Assembly: GCF_019977295.1 (NCBI RefSeq)
Contig: NZ_AP024651.1
Location: forward strand, 3,844,001-3,908,000
Source: Arthrobacter sp. StoSoilB20
GTDB lineage: Bacteria; Actinomycetota; Actinomycetes; Actinomycetales; Micrococcaceae
Direction of reading: 5' to 3'
DNA: 64,000 bases
Every line of letters begins with the position of its first letter. The first letter of the stretch is position 1. The translations under genes and the position numbers were made by a program. Below the pieces are notes generated by a model that was not told where the DNA came from, searched no databases, and saw nothing but the letters and a program-made list of their open reading frames with translations. Of this stretch, positions 11,304 to 19,570 are shown in pieces.

Positions 11304-12650
11304 ATGATGAACAAGAAGGCACTGGGCGCTGTCGCCGCAGCCGCTGTCCTCGCACTGTCCGCCTGCTCGGGCGGAGCCTCCGGGGCAGAAGCTGCCAAGG
11401 GCGAGATCAACTACTGGCTCTGGGATGCCAACCAGCTTCCTGCCTACCAGCAGTGCGCCACCGATTTCACCAAGGCCAACCCGGACATCACTGTCAAGAT
11501 CACCCAGACCGGTTGGGACGACTACTGGTCCAAGCTCACCAACGGCATGGCTTCCGGCACCGCACCGGACGTCTTCACGGACCACCTTTCCAAGTACCCG
11601 GACTTCCTCAAGACCAAGCAACTCGTGGCCCTTGACGACTCCATCAAGCAGGACAACGTAGACGTTTCCCAGTACAACGAAGGCCTTGCCGACCTCTGGG
11701 TGGGCCAGGATGGAAAGCGCTACGGACTGCCCAAAGACTGGGACACCGTTGCCCTGTTCTACAACCAGAAGATGGCCACCGACGCCGGCATCACCCCTGA
11801 ACAGATGGGCTCGCTGACCTGGAACCCGCAGGACGGTGGAACGTACGAGAAAGCAATCGCCCGGCTCACCGTGGACAAGAACGGCAAACGCGGCGACGAA
11901 GCAGGCTTCGACAAGGACAACGTTGCCGTCTATGGGTTGGGGCTGCCGGGCTCCGACGCCGAGAACGCGGGCCAGACGCAGTGGAGCTACCTGTCCGCCA
12001 CCACGGGCTGGACCACCACAGACAAGAACCCGTGGGGCACCCACTTCAACTACGACGACAAGAAGCTCCAGGACACCATCGACTGGTGGGCATCGCTCGC
12101 CGCGAAGGGCTACATGCCCAAGCTTGAAACCACCGTTGGCGCCAACGCCGCCGATAGCTTCGGCGCGGGGAAGGCCGCCATCAACAGCAACGGTTCCTGG
12201 ATGATCGGCCAGTACACCGGCTACAAGGGCATTGACGTTGGCATCGCCCCCACTCCCCAGGGCCCCGAAGGCAAACGCGCCTCCATGTTCAACGGCTTGG
12301 CCGACTCCGTGTGGGCTGGCACCAAGAAGAAGGACGCTGCCATCAAGTGGGTCGAATACCTCGGCTCCGCAGCCTGCCAGGACGTCGTAGCTTCCAAGGC
12401 CGTGGTGTTCCCCGCCATCACCACCTCCTCCGAGAAGGCAGCAGAAGCCTTCAAGGCCAAGAACGTGGACGTCAGTGCCTTCACCCAGCACGTGAAGGAC
12501 AAGACCACCTTCATGCTCCCGATCACCGACAACGCCGCCAAGGTTGCCGGAATCATGAAGCCTGCAGTTGACGCTGTGATCGCAGGCAAGGCACCGGCCA
12601 GTACGCTGACGGCAGCCAACGAACAGGTCAACGCGCTCTTCGCGAAGTAA
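11304..12650 (+). CDS. Sugar-binding lipoprotein of the ABC importer
   Basis: 448 residues, the normal size for extracellular solute-binding family 1. The signal peptide ends in a lipobox, LALSAC, so the protein is lipid-anchored at Cys. The start at 11304 (MMNKKALG) has GAAAGGA upstream; an upstream in-frame ATG at 11262 would disrupt the signal peptide. With the two permeases and the following alpha-galactosidase it suggests uptake of raffinose- or melibiose-type oligosaccharides. Substrate is inferred from context. Confidence 0.93.
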   Translation: MMNKKALGAVAAAAVLALSACSGGASGAEAAKGEINYWLWDANQLPAYQQCATDFTKANPDITVKITQTGWDDYWSKLTNGMASGTAPDVFTDHLSKYPDFLKTKQLVALDDSIKQDNVDVSQYNEGLADLWVGQDGKRYGLPKDWDTVALFYNQKMATDAGITPEQMGSLTWNPQDGGTYEKAIARLTVDKNGKRGDEAGFDKDNVAVYGLGLPGSDAENAGQTQWSYLSATTGWTTTDKNPWGTHFNYDDKKLQDTIDWWASLAAKGYMPKLETTVGANAADSFGAGKAAINSNGSWMIGQYTGYKGIDVGIAPTPQGPEGKRASMFNGLADSVWAGTKKKDAAIKWVEYLGSAACQDVVASKAVVFPAITTSSEKAAEAFKAKNVDVSAFTQHVKDKTTFMLPITDNAAKVAGIMKPAVDAVIAGKAPASTLTAANEQVNALFAK

Positions 12651-12664
12651 CACCCCCTGTTGTA

Positions 12665-12713
12665 GGGCCCGCTTTGCGCGTTATTTTCATCGCGAAGCAC
12701 GCAGAGCGGGCCC
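12665..12713 (+). terminator. Hairpin between binding protein and alpha-galactosidase
   Basis: GGGCCCGCTTTGCG (12665-12678) pairs with 12700-12713 with one G-U. It may attenuate rather than end the operon, giving less alpha-galactosidase than binding protein. Confidence 0.6.
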
Positions 12714-12765
12714 CGCAGCGCCCCTTTACCGGCCCAGAGCCCACCGATTGAAAGTGACTTCATAC

Positions 12766-14955
12766 ATGCACCCGCTCCACCTCCGTTCCGCAGGTACCAG
12801 CCTGGTGATCAGCACCCACCGCGGAGAGGCTGAGATAACCCACTGGGGAGCCGACCTGGGCGAGACCCTGCCTGACCTGGCCATTCTCAACGAGCCAATT
12901 CCGCCTTCCGCCATCGACGCCAACGTCCCCGCAGGGCTCCTGCCGCAGGCTTCCTCGAGTTGGCAAGGACGGCCCGGACTGCGTGGCCACCGCATTACCG
13001 ACGGCGTACCCGGCTTTGATTTCTCCCTCCGTCTTCGCACGGTGAGCGCGACGGCGGACGGTACTGCCGCCGTCGTGGTTCAGTCCGATCCCGACGCCGG
13101 CATCACCGTGACCAGCAACCTCACCTTGCACCCGGGCGGGCTTCTCGAACTGCGGCACACGGCTACGAACGACGGCACCTCCCCTTTCCAGATTGATGAG
13201 CTGGCGACGATGCTCCCGGTGGCGCCTGACGCCGTCGAACTTTTGGACCTGACTGGTCGCTGGTGCCGTGAACGCCACCCGCAGCGCCGGGCCATCCAAC
13301 AGGGAACGTGGGTCCGGACCGGACGCCACGGACGTACTGGACACGACTCATCCCTCCTGCTGGCTGCGGGGACCGCCGGGTTCGGCAACCGCCACGGCAA
13401 GGTGTGGGCCACGCACCTGGCCTGGAGCGGCAACCACGAGCAATTTGCGGACAGCGTCGCCGATGGGCGCACCATGGTAGGCGGCTCAGAGCTGCTGGGA
13501 CCCGCCGAAGTCATCCTTCAGCCGGGCGGGAGCTACACCACGCCTGCACTGTTTGCCGCCTACTCAGACCGTGGTTTGGATGGGATCTCGGAAGCGTTCT
13601 ACTCCTGGTTCCGCTCACGTCCGCACCACGTGGGTGCAGCTTCCGGAAAGGCCCGCCCAGTAGTCCTCAACACCTGGGAAGCGGTGTACTTCGACCACAA
13701 CCTGGACACCCTGATCGAGCTGGCGGAATCGGCGGCTGAGCTTGGCGTTGAGCGTTTTGTGCTCGACGACGGCTGGTTCCGCGGGCGCCGCGGCGACCAC
13801 GCCGGGTTGGGCGACTGGTACGTTGACGAAACCCTCTGGCCCGATGGGCTGACGCCGTTGATTGATGCCGTGACCAGTCGCGGTATGGAGTTCGGTCTCT
13901 GGGTGGAGCCGGAAATGGTCAACCTGGACTCCGACATCGCCAGGGCGCATCCCGAATGGATCGTGGGGCCCTCAGCAATTTCCCACAAGGACGGTGGCCG
14001 GCTGCCCCTGGGATGGCGGCAGCAGCATGTGATCGACCTCGTAAACCCGGACGCCTGGCAGTACATATACGACCGCATCCACGCGCTGCTGAGCGAGAAC
14101 AGCATCAGCTACCTCAAGTGGGACCAGAACCGGGACCTCCTGGAACACGGACATGCCGGCCGGGCTTCGGTCCACGAGCAAACACTGGCTGCCTACCGGC
14201 TCTTCGACGCCTTGAAGGCCGCCCATCCCGGGGTGGAAATCGAAAGCTGCTCCTCCGGTGGCGCGCGTGTAGACCTCGGCATCCTGGAACGGACCGACCG
14301 TATCTGGGCGTCGGACTGCAACGACGCCTTGGAACGGCAGACCATCCAGCGATGGACCGGATTGGTGGTTCCGCCGGAGCTGGTGGGCGGCCACATTGGA
14401 CCCACGACGTCGCACACCACTGGCCGCACCCACGACCTCTCCTTCCGCGCCATCACTGCCCTTTTCGGGCACTTTGGCATGGAGTGGGACGTCCGCAGCG
14501 TCGCCGGGGCGGAGCGCGAGGAACTCAAGCGCTTCATCGGCCTGTACAAGGAACACCGCGGACTGATCCACAGTGGACGAATGGTGCGGGCCGATGTGCC
14601 GGACGAGTCGCTGATGGTGCACGGCGTTGTTGCCGATACTGAAGGGGCCGACGGCGGCACACCCGCTGGTGCCACTGCTGCACTTTTCGCTGTGGTGAAG
14701 ACCCGTACAGGCTTTGGGGAGCTGACCGGACGGGTGGCGATCCCGGGAATGGTTCCTTCCCGTTCATACCGGGTGGAGGCGATTTTCCCGACACCCGGTG
14801 ACGCCGACTACGGGCACACCTTCACTGAGGCAAAGCCCGCGCCGTGGTTGGCGTCCGGGGCCGAAGCCACGGGACGTTTCCTGGGCGAAGTGGGCCTGCC
14901 GATGCCGGTCCTGAACCCGGAGCACGCCATCCTGCTGCGGTTCACGGCCCTCTGA
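12766..14955 (+). CDS. Alpha-galactosidase, glycoside hydrolase family 36
   Basis: 729 residues from the ATG at 12766; a TTG at 12748 is an in-frame alternative, and neither has a strong ribosome site. GH36 enzymes remove terminal alpha-1,6-galactose by a retaining mechanism. The nucleophile motif LKWDQNRD gives Asp453, and the acid/base motif ASDCND gives Asp517. The layout is an N-terminal beta-sandwich, a TIM barrel (DDGWFRGRRGDHAGLGDW is the usual barrel motif) and a C-terminal beta domain. There is no signal peptide, so the enzyme acts on imported sugar in the cytoplasm, matching the upstream importer. Confidence 0.95.
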   Translation: MHPLHLRSAGTSLVISTHRGEAEITHWGADLGETLPDLAILNEPIPPSAIDANVPAGLLPQASSSWQGRPGLRGHRITDGVPGFDFSLRLRTVSATADGTAAVVVQSDPDAGITVTSNLTLHPGGLLELRHTATNDGTSPFQIDELATMLPVAPDAVELLDLTGRWCRERHPQRRAIQQGTWVRTGRHGRTGHDSSLLLAAGTAGFGNRHGKVWATHLAWSGNHEQFADSVADGRTMVGGSELLGPAEVILQPGGSYTTPALFAAYSDRGLDGISEAFYSWFRSRPHHVGAASGKARPVVLNTWEAVYFDHNLDTLIELAESAAELGVERFVLDDGWFRGRRGDHAGLGDWYVDETLWPDGLTPLIDAVTSRGMEFGLWVEPEMVNLDSDIARAHPEWIVGPSAISHKDGGRLPLGWRQQHVIDLVNPDAWQYIYDRIHALLSENSISYLKWDQNRDLLEHGHAGRASVHEQTLAAYRLFDALKAAHPGVEIESCSSGGARVDLGILERTDRIWASDCNDALERQTIQRWTGLVVPPELVGGHIGPTTSHTTGRTHDLSFRAITALFGHFGMEWDVRSVAGAEREELKRFIGLYKEHRGLIHSGRMVRADVPDESLMVHGVVADTEGADGGTPAGATAALFAVVKTRTGFGELTGRVAIPGMVPSRSYRVEAIFPTPGDADYGHTFTEAKPAPWLASGAEATGRFLGEVGLPMPVLNPEHAILLRFTAL

Positions 14956-15102
14956 CCCTCACTCACATCCCCTGGGCTTCCCGGGAACCCTCACGCACAT
15001 CCCAAGGGCTTCCCGGGAACCCTCACGCACATCCCAAGGGCTTCCCGGGAACCCTCACGCACATCCCCTGGGCTTCCCGGGAACCCTCACGCACATCCCC
15101 TG
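14956..15102. repeat. 32-bp tandem repeat, 4.6 copies
   Basis: Units start at 14956, 14988, 15020, 15052 and 15084 (partial). Each runs CCCTCACGCACATCCC, then CTG or AAG, then GGCTTCCCGGGAA. It fills the gap between the convergent alpha-galactosidase and aroQ genes. No spacer sequences are present, so it is not a CRISPR array. Confidence 0.9.
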
Positions 15103-15106
15103 CGTT

Positions 15107-15571
15107 TTAGACGGCGTCCGCCAGATAATCGATAGCCAGCTTGTACCCAAGTACGCCCGCGCCAACGATGATCGCAGTGCAGACACCCGACAAGTACGAG
15201 TGGTGGCGGAACTCTTCACGCTGGTGGACGTTGGTGATGTGGACTTCGACGGCTGGCAGCTGCACTGCGGCCAGGGCGTCACGGAGTGCCACTGATGTAT
15301 GCGTGTAGGCACCGGCGTTGATCACAATTCCGACGGCGGTGCCTCGCGCTGCGTGGATGGCGTCCAGGAGGTCGCCTTCATGGTTTGATTGCACGCAGTC
15401 AACGGTGAAGCCATGGGCTGAGGCCGCCGACATGGCGAGCTGCTCGACGTCGGCCAGTGTTGACGTTCCATACTTCTCAGGCTCGCGTGTGCCCAAGAGG
15501 TTGAGGTTGGGTCCATTGATCACAAGGATGGTGCCGCGACCAGCTTCGGTGGCGGGAGTGGCTTCAGTCAT
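15107..15571 (-). CDS. aroQ: 3-dehydroquinate dehydratase, type II
   Basis: 154 residues, normal for the dodecameric type II enzyme that converts 3-dehydroquinate to 3-dehydroshikimate in the shikimate pathway. The N-terminal [18 protein letters not shown] carries the catalytic Tyr; [17 protein letters not shown] carries the catalytic His and the flexible-lid partner residues. The start at 15571 ([11 protein letters not shown]) has GGGAG just upstream; the frame is open further upstream but without family similarity. It lies 94 bp downstream of the marP-like gene on the same strand. Confidence 0.96.
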   Translation of the reverse strand: MTEATPATEAGRGTILVINGPNLNLLGTREPEKYGTSTLADVEQLAMSAASAHGFTVDCVQSNHEGDLLDAIHAARGTAVGIVINAGAYTHTSVALRDALAAVQLPAVEVHITNVHQREEFRHHSYLSGVCTAIIVGAGVLGYKLAIDYLADAV

Positions 15572-15665
15572 GGCTCCCAATCTATAGCGGCCTGGGAACT
15601 CACGGGAACCGTGCCCGCTCCGTGAGCGGTGCCGGCCAGAAAACACCCACCATGCGGGAGAACCG

Positions 15666-16850
15666 TTACTTACGGGTGCACTGGCCCGGCGTAACGGGGT
15701 TGCTGAGGCCTGAAGCCTGCGCGGCCACGGGTTCCAGGTCTGCCATGGTGAGGGCGAAGCCCAGGGCGGCGTTGGTGGTTGTCTTAGCGAAAATGAGCCC
15801 GGCCACCTCCCCCTGCATGGTGAGCAACGGACCACCCGAGTTGCCCGGTTGAACATCACCGGCCAACTTGTAGACCTGTTCCGGAGAAGGATTCGCGCCG
15901 TAAATATCCGGGACAATGATGGTCGAGATCCCCTGCACCGTTGCCGGCTTGGACTGGAAAGGACCGCCGTGCGGGTACCCCGCGAAAGCCGCAGGGCTGC
16001 CGTCGGGCAGGTCCGCACTCATAGGCAGCGGACTGGACTGCAGTCCATCCACGGCCAGGACTGCGATGTCCCGCTGGGGGTCGAAGTAAACCACCCGACC
16101 CGGCAACGCACCGCCGTCGGGAACTTCCACCACGGGCTGCGACACGCCCGCCACGACGTGGGCATTGGTCACGACGCGCCCGGGCGCCACGACAAATCCG
16201 GACCCGGTCTGGTTCTGGCCGCATTCAAAGGCTGTGCCGGCGATTTTGAGGACTGACTCCGCTGCCTGGTTCAGGGCCGGGGTGTCCGTGGAGGCGTTGG
16301 GAACGGGCACCGGAGTCACAGGGCCGATGCCCTCGATGAGCTTGGGAATGCCATCGCCGATCACGGTGGAACGCAACTGTGCCATGGTGCTCTTGACGGG
16401 CGTTGGAGTGATGTTGTCGATGTAGCGGATCACCCGGGAACCGGCCAGTTGCTGGGAAACAAAAGGCACACCAAGCGAACTGATGCTGAACGCCAACATG
16501 GACATGACCAGCGCCGCCACCACTACGCTCACTACGCCGCCGATCAAGCGGTCAACGGCATGCAGCGGCTTGATCCGCACGGCGTGGCGGATTTTGCGTC
16601 CGATCATGGTTCCAAGCCCATGACCCAAAGCAATAAGTACGACGGCGGCACCCACCGTGGCGGTCAGCCTCCAACCGCTGTCCGTCACCCACCCGCTCAC
16701 AAGTGGCACGGCGATGAACGCTGCGATGGCGCCGACCACGAATCCGGCAATTCCACCCAACGTGACCATAAAGCCGTTGCGCAGGCCATAGATCAGGTAG
16801 GACAGGAGCATCAGGATCAATGCGAAATCCAATATCGTCAAGCCAAACAC
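15666..16850 (-). CDS. Membrane serine protease, CvpA-trypsin fusion (MarP-like)
   Basis: 394 residues. Four N-terminal helices form a CvpA/colicin V-type domain. An external chymotrypsin-like domain follows, with His231 (TNAHVV), Asp261 (DIAVLAV) and Ser338 (PGNSGGP). Two cysteines, Cys210 and Cys391, lie where M. tuberculosis MarP has its regulatory disulfide (Cys214-Cys395). MarP protects mycobacteria from acid and oxidative stress. I prefer the GTG at 16850, which has AGGAG five bases upstream, over the TTG one codon earlier. It is divergent from crp. Confidence 0.92.
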   Translation of the reverse strand: MFGLTILDFALILMLLSYLIYGLRNGFMVTLGGIAGFVVGAIAAFIAVPLVSGWVTDSGWRLTATVGAAVVLIALGHGLGTMIGRKIRHAVRIKPLHAVDRLIGGVVSVVVAALVMSMLAFSISSLGVPFVSQQLAGSRVIRYIDNITPTPVKSTMAQLRSTVIGDGIPKLIEGIGPVTPVPVPNASTDTPALNQAAESVLKIAGTAFECGQNQTGSGFVVAPGRVVTNAHVVAGVSQPVVEVPDGGALPGRVVYFDPQRDIAVLAVDGLQSSPLPMSADLPDGSPAAFAGYPHGGPFQSKPATVQGISTIIVPDIYGANPSPEQVYKLAGDVQPGNSGGPLLTMQGEVAGLIFAKTTTNAALGFALTMADLEPVAAQASGLSNPVTPGQCTRK

Positions 16851-16984
16851 CAATGCTCCTCATAGCCGCGTAGCGCCAATTGTAGTTGTGGACCCTGACA
16901 ACCAACCGTTAGTCACATCACCACGGCAGCCCTGTGAATGCTGCTCTTAGCCTGTTCCGAGGCCCTCATTTAGGGCGTTCCATG

Positions 16985-17031
16985 GCTGAAACCCGCGTAG
17001 TTTCAGCGTTTCGCGTGCCAAGTACGTCACA
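16985..17031. promoter_or_regulatory. Palindrome and possible Crp site upstream of crp
   Basis: GCTGAAAC at 16985-16992 is repeated inverted at 17000-17007 with a 7-base spacer. Just downstream, 17016-17031 (TGCCAAGTACGTCACA) has a perfect TCACA half of the Crp/GlxR consensus and a poor left half. This suggests autoregulation but is weak evidence. Confidence 0.4.
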
Positions 17032-17096
17032 GAAGCCTAAAAATTCTGAAACAATGGCCTGAGCGCCACGACCGAAACTTATATTCAGGAGATTTC

Positions 17097-17774
17097 ATGG
17101 ACATCGAGGTATTGCGCCGCGCACCCCTCTTCGCCACCCTTGACGACGACGCATTCCGCTTGCTGACGGACGAACTCACCGAGGTGGACCTTTCACGTGG
17201 AGCTTCGGTGTTCCGCGAAGGCGACCAGGGTGACCAGCTGTACTTCATCGTTTCCGGCAAGGTGAAGCTCGGCCGCACCTCCCCCGATGGCCGCGAGTCC
17301 CTGCTGGCCATCCTCGGCCCGGGCGAGCTCTTCGGCGAAATGGCATTGTTCGACCCCAGCCCGCGTACCGCCACGGCCACCGCCGTTTCGGAGACGCGTC
17401 TGGCCGGCCTCAAGAACGAGAGCCTCAACGCACTGCTCCGCACGCGTCCCGAGGTTTCCGCGCAGCTGCTGCAGGCCCTGGCCCGCCGCCTGCGTCGGAC
17501 CAACGACTCTTTGTCCGACCTCGTCTTCTCCGACGTTCCCGGCCGCGTTGCCAAGGCCCTGCTGGACCTGGCTGATCGCTTCGGCCGTCCGGCAACCGAC
17601 GGTGTCCTGGTGGCTCACGAGCTCACGCAGGAAGAACTCGCCCAGCTGGTGGGCGCTTCCCGCGAAACCGTAAACAAGGCGCTTGCCGAATTCGTTCAGC
17701 GTGGGTGGCTCCGCCTCGAAGCCCGCGCCGTGGTGATTCTGGACATGCAGCGTCTTCGCCAGCGTTCCCGCTAA
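17097..17774 (+). CDS. crp: Crp/Fnr-family regulator (Crp/GlxR type)
   Basis: 225 residues. The cyclic-nucleotide-binding domain has the phosphate-binding cassette GELFGEMALFDPSPRTATA (around residues 78-96), whose Arg-Thr-Ala is the cAMP signature. The C-terminal winged helix includes LTQEELAQLVGASRETVNKAL. AGGAG lies six bases upstream of the ATG. Position next to the marP-like, NUDIX, RidA and PBP genes matches the crp (Rv3676) neighbourhood of mycobacteria. In related actinobacteria this regulator governs carbon metabolism globally. Confidence 0.95.
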   Translation: MDIEVLRRAPLFATLDDDAFRLLTDELTEVDLSRGASVFREGDQGDQLYFIVSGKVKLGRTSPDGRESLLAILGPGELFGEMALFDPSPRTATATAVSETRLAGLKNESLNALLRTRPEVSAQLLQALARRLRRTNDSLSDLVFSDVPGRVAKALLDLADRFGRPATDGVLVAHELTQEELAQLVGASRETVNKALAEFVQRGWLRLEARAVVILDMQRLRQRSR

Positions 17775-17786
17775 GCATCACATCAG

Positions 17787-17822
17787 AAAAGCCGCCCCGG
17801 TTGTCACCGGGGCGGCTTTTTT
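17787..17822 (+). terminator. Terminator of crp
   Basis: Perfect 14-bp stem AAAAGCCGCCCCGG, a short loop, and a run of Ts. Classic intrinsic terminator 12 bases after the stop. Confidence 0.92.
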
Positions 17823-17831
17823 GTTGGCATT

Positions 17832-17905
17832 GGGGGACGGTGCGGCCCGCACCCGGGGGACATGAGAGACCGTCCGGCCCAAACCCGGGGGACGTGAAAG
17901 AGCGT
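17832..17905. repeat. Short degenerate direct repeats
   Basis: GGGGGAC recurs at 17832, 17855 and 17887, followed each time by related sequence (TGAGAGACCGTCCGGC, TGAAAGAGCGTGCGGC). The last two units are 32 bp apart. It lies between the convergent crp and NUDIX genes. Confidence 0.6.
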
Positions 17906-17909
17906 GCGG

Positions 17910-18821
17910 CTAGCGCTCGCGCTGGGGCTCTCCGGCGATTGTGCGGGCGGCTTCGACCTCGAGCATCAGGATTCCGCCCTCGTCCACCAGTTTGGCCTGG
18001 TACACGTGCGCTTTGCGCTTGTAGCTCAGGTAGGCGATGCATCCGTTGGCGGCCGACATTTTCTCGAGCATGATTTCGGAGCCGGGAACCAGGAGTTGGC
18101 CGAGGGTGAGGCCCACAGTATTCGCCTGGCCGATCTCGTCGCCGAGCGCCGGAGTGTCGCGGAGTGCGATCGCCTCGGCCGCGGTCACCCAGCGACCCCA
18201 CACGCCCTTGCTTTCCAGGATGCTCGGCTGCTGGTTCACCGGAACCGTGGCAGCGAAGTAGCGGGTGTTGAAGCGGGTATGCGCGAAGTCCGGGCTCAGC
18301 CAGTTCACCAGGGGTTTCAGGAGATCGGTGCGGAGGGAAAGCCCGCGCTTGGAGAGCATCTCCGTAAAGGATTTTTCCTGCGCGGCAACTGCTTCCCGTG
18401 CTCGCATCCAGTCCACCGTGGAATTCGATTCAACAGTGGAAGATGCGTCCGGACCTGCGAGCAGCACGCCGGTTTCTTCAAAGAGTTCGCGGATAGCGCC
18501 CACAACGTGACGGCGGGCGAGTCCGACGTCGTCCGTTCCCATGTGCTCAGCCCACTGCTGCGGGGTGGGGCCGATCCAACCTACGGGGTCGTCGTCGGAC
18601 GGATCGAGGGAACCGCCGGGGAAGGCGACAACGCCCAGCGGCGAGGAACCTGGCCTGTAGCCAAGCCAGGTTTCCAAGCCGGTGGGTGAGTCGCGCAAGA
18701 GCACAACGGATGACGCGAAGCGGGCGGCCCTGGGGGTCCGCTCGCCGAGCTCAAGCCAGTTCCGTGCTGCCCCTTCGAGTTCGGGGGGCAGTACAAACAG
18801 GCGGCGGGCAAGCTGCGGCAA
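17910..18821 (-). CDS. NUDIX hydrolase
   Basis: 303 residues. The Nudix helix ends in RELFEETGVLL (around residue 112), but an insertion after FPGG separates the glycine from the REXXEE part; this extended form is usual in the actinobacterial family next to crp. It hydrolyses a nucleoside diphosphate derivative of unknown identity. The only start available without entering the upstream gene far is a TTG at 18821 with no ribosome site, so the true start is uncertain. It is third in a probable operon DUF4177-RidA-NUDIX. Confidence 0.85.
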   Translation of the reverse strand: MPQLARRLFVLPPELEGAARNWLELGERTPRAARFASSVVLLRDSPTGLETWLGYRPGSSPLGVVAFPGGSLDPSDDDPVGWIGPTPQQWAEHMGTDDVGLARRHVVGAIRELFEETGVLLAGPDASSTVESNSTVDWMRAREAVAAQEKSFTEMLSKRGLSLRTDLLKPLVNWLSPDFAHTRFNTRYFAATVPVNQQPSILESKGVWGRWVTAAEAIALRDTPALGDEIGQANTVGLTLGQLLVPGSEIMLEKMSAANGCIAYLSYKRKAHVYQAKLVDEGGILMLEVEAARTIAGEPQRER

Positions 18822-18838
18822 TTGGGTGAACCGGTTCC

Positions 18839-19375
18839 TTAGCTGAATTCAGCGATGAGTTCGACTTCGACAGGAGAGTCGAGCGGCAGGACAGAAACGC
18901 CGACGGCGGAGCGTGCGTGCTTGCCGGCGTCGCCAAATACCTGGCCCAGAAGTTCGGATGCACCGTTGATAACGCCGGGCTGGCCGGTGAAGGTGGGTTC
19001 CGAGGCTACGAAGCCAACTACCTTGACGATGCGGGTCACGCGGTCAAGATCGCCGATGACGCTCTTGACGGCGGCCAGGGCGTTGATGGCGCAGACGGCG
19101 GCGTAGCGCTTGGCGTCTTCGGGATCCACGGTGGGTTCGTCGGACGCGCCCAACTCGCCGAGGGAAACTTTGCCCTTGGCTTCGAGTTTGCCGTTAATAA
19201 AGGGCAGCTGTCCGGACGTGTAAACGTAGTTGCCGGAGACGATGGCGGGAACGTAGTCCGCCACAGGTGCGGCGACCTCGGAAAGAGTCAGTCCGAGCTC
19301 AGCCAGGCGCTGCTCCACAGCGGATGTGGGGGCGCCGGATTCCGCGGGAGACGTGGTTTCTGCGGGGGTTGTCAT
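18839..19375 (-). CDS. RidA-family (YjgF/YER057c/UK114) protein
   Basis: 178 residues from the ATG at 19375, with GGAGAAG upstream. The RidA fold is longer than the ~130-residue enamine deaminase because of an N-terminal Thr/Glu/Ala-rich extension. RidA proteins remove reactive imines formed by PLP enzymes. The canonical substrate arginine is not obvious in the C-terminal part (SAVGVSVLPLDSPVEVEL), so deaminase activity is uncertain; this long type belongs to the Rv3678c-like subgroup. It follows DUF4177 by two bases and is followed by the NUDIX gene. Confidence 0.88.
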   Translation of the reverse strand: MTTPAETTSPAESGAPTSAVEQRLAELGLTLSEVAAPVADYVPAIVSGNYVYTSGQLPFINGKLEAKGKVSLGELGASDEPTVDPEDAKRYAAVCAINALAAVKSVIGDLDRVTRIVKVVGFVASEPTFTGQPGVINGASELLGQVFGDAGKHARSAVGVSVLPLDSPVEVELIAEFS

Positions 19376-19377
19376 GG

Positions 19378-19533
19378 TTACTGCTTCTCCCTCTTCAGGT
19401 ATGCAACAAGGCCTTTGCCATCGGGGCCTCCGACAACCTGGACAAGCTCCCAGCCGTCTTCGCCCCACTGGTCCAGGATCTGCTTCGTGGCGTGAATAAT
19501 GAGCGGAATCGTGGCGTACTCCCATTTGGTCAT
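19378..19533 (-). CDS. Small DUF4177-family protein
   Basis: 51 residues beginning MTKWEYATIPLI and containing GEDGWELVQVV, the hallmark of DUF4177. Function is unknown. It lies immediately upstream of the RidA gene and is divergent from the PBP gene with only 37 bp between starts, so the two promoters must overlap. The same small gene sits at this place in mycobacteria (Rv3678A). Confidence 0.88.
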   Translation of the reverse strand: MTKWEYATIPLIIHATKQILDQWGEDGWELVQVVGGPDGKGLVAYLKREKQ

Positions 19534-19570
19534 GACAGAAAGCCTAGCCCGTGCCGGTAAACTGGAAAAC

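Noticed and set aside
14956..15102. Possible CRISPR array
   Set aside because: Units are directly contiguous, with no unique spacers, and there are no cas genes. The same holds for 60200-60441 and 55994-56804.
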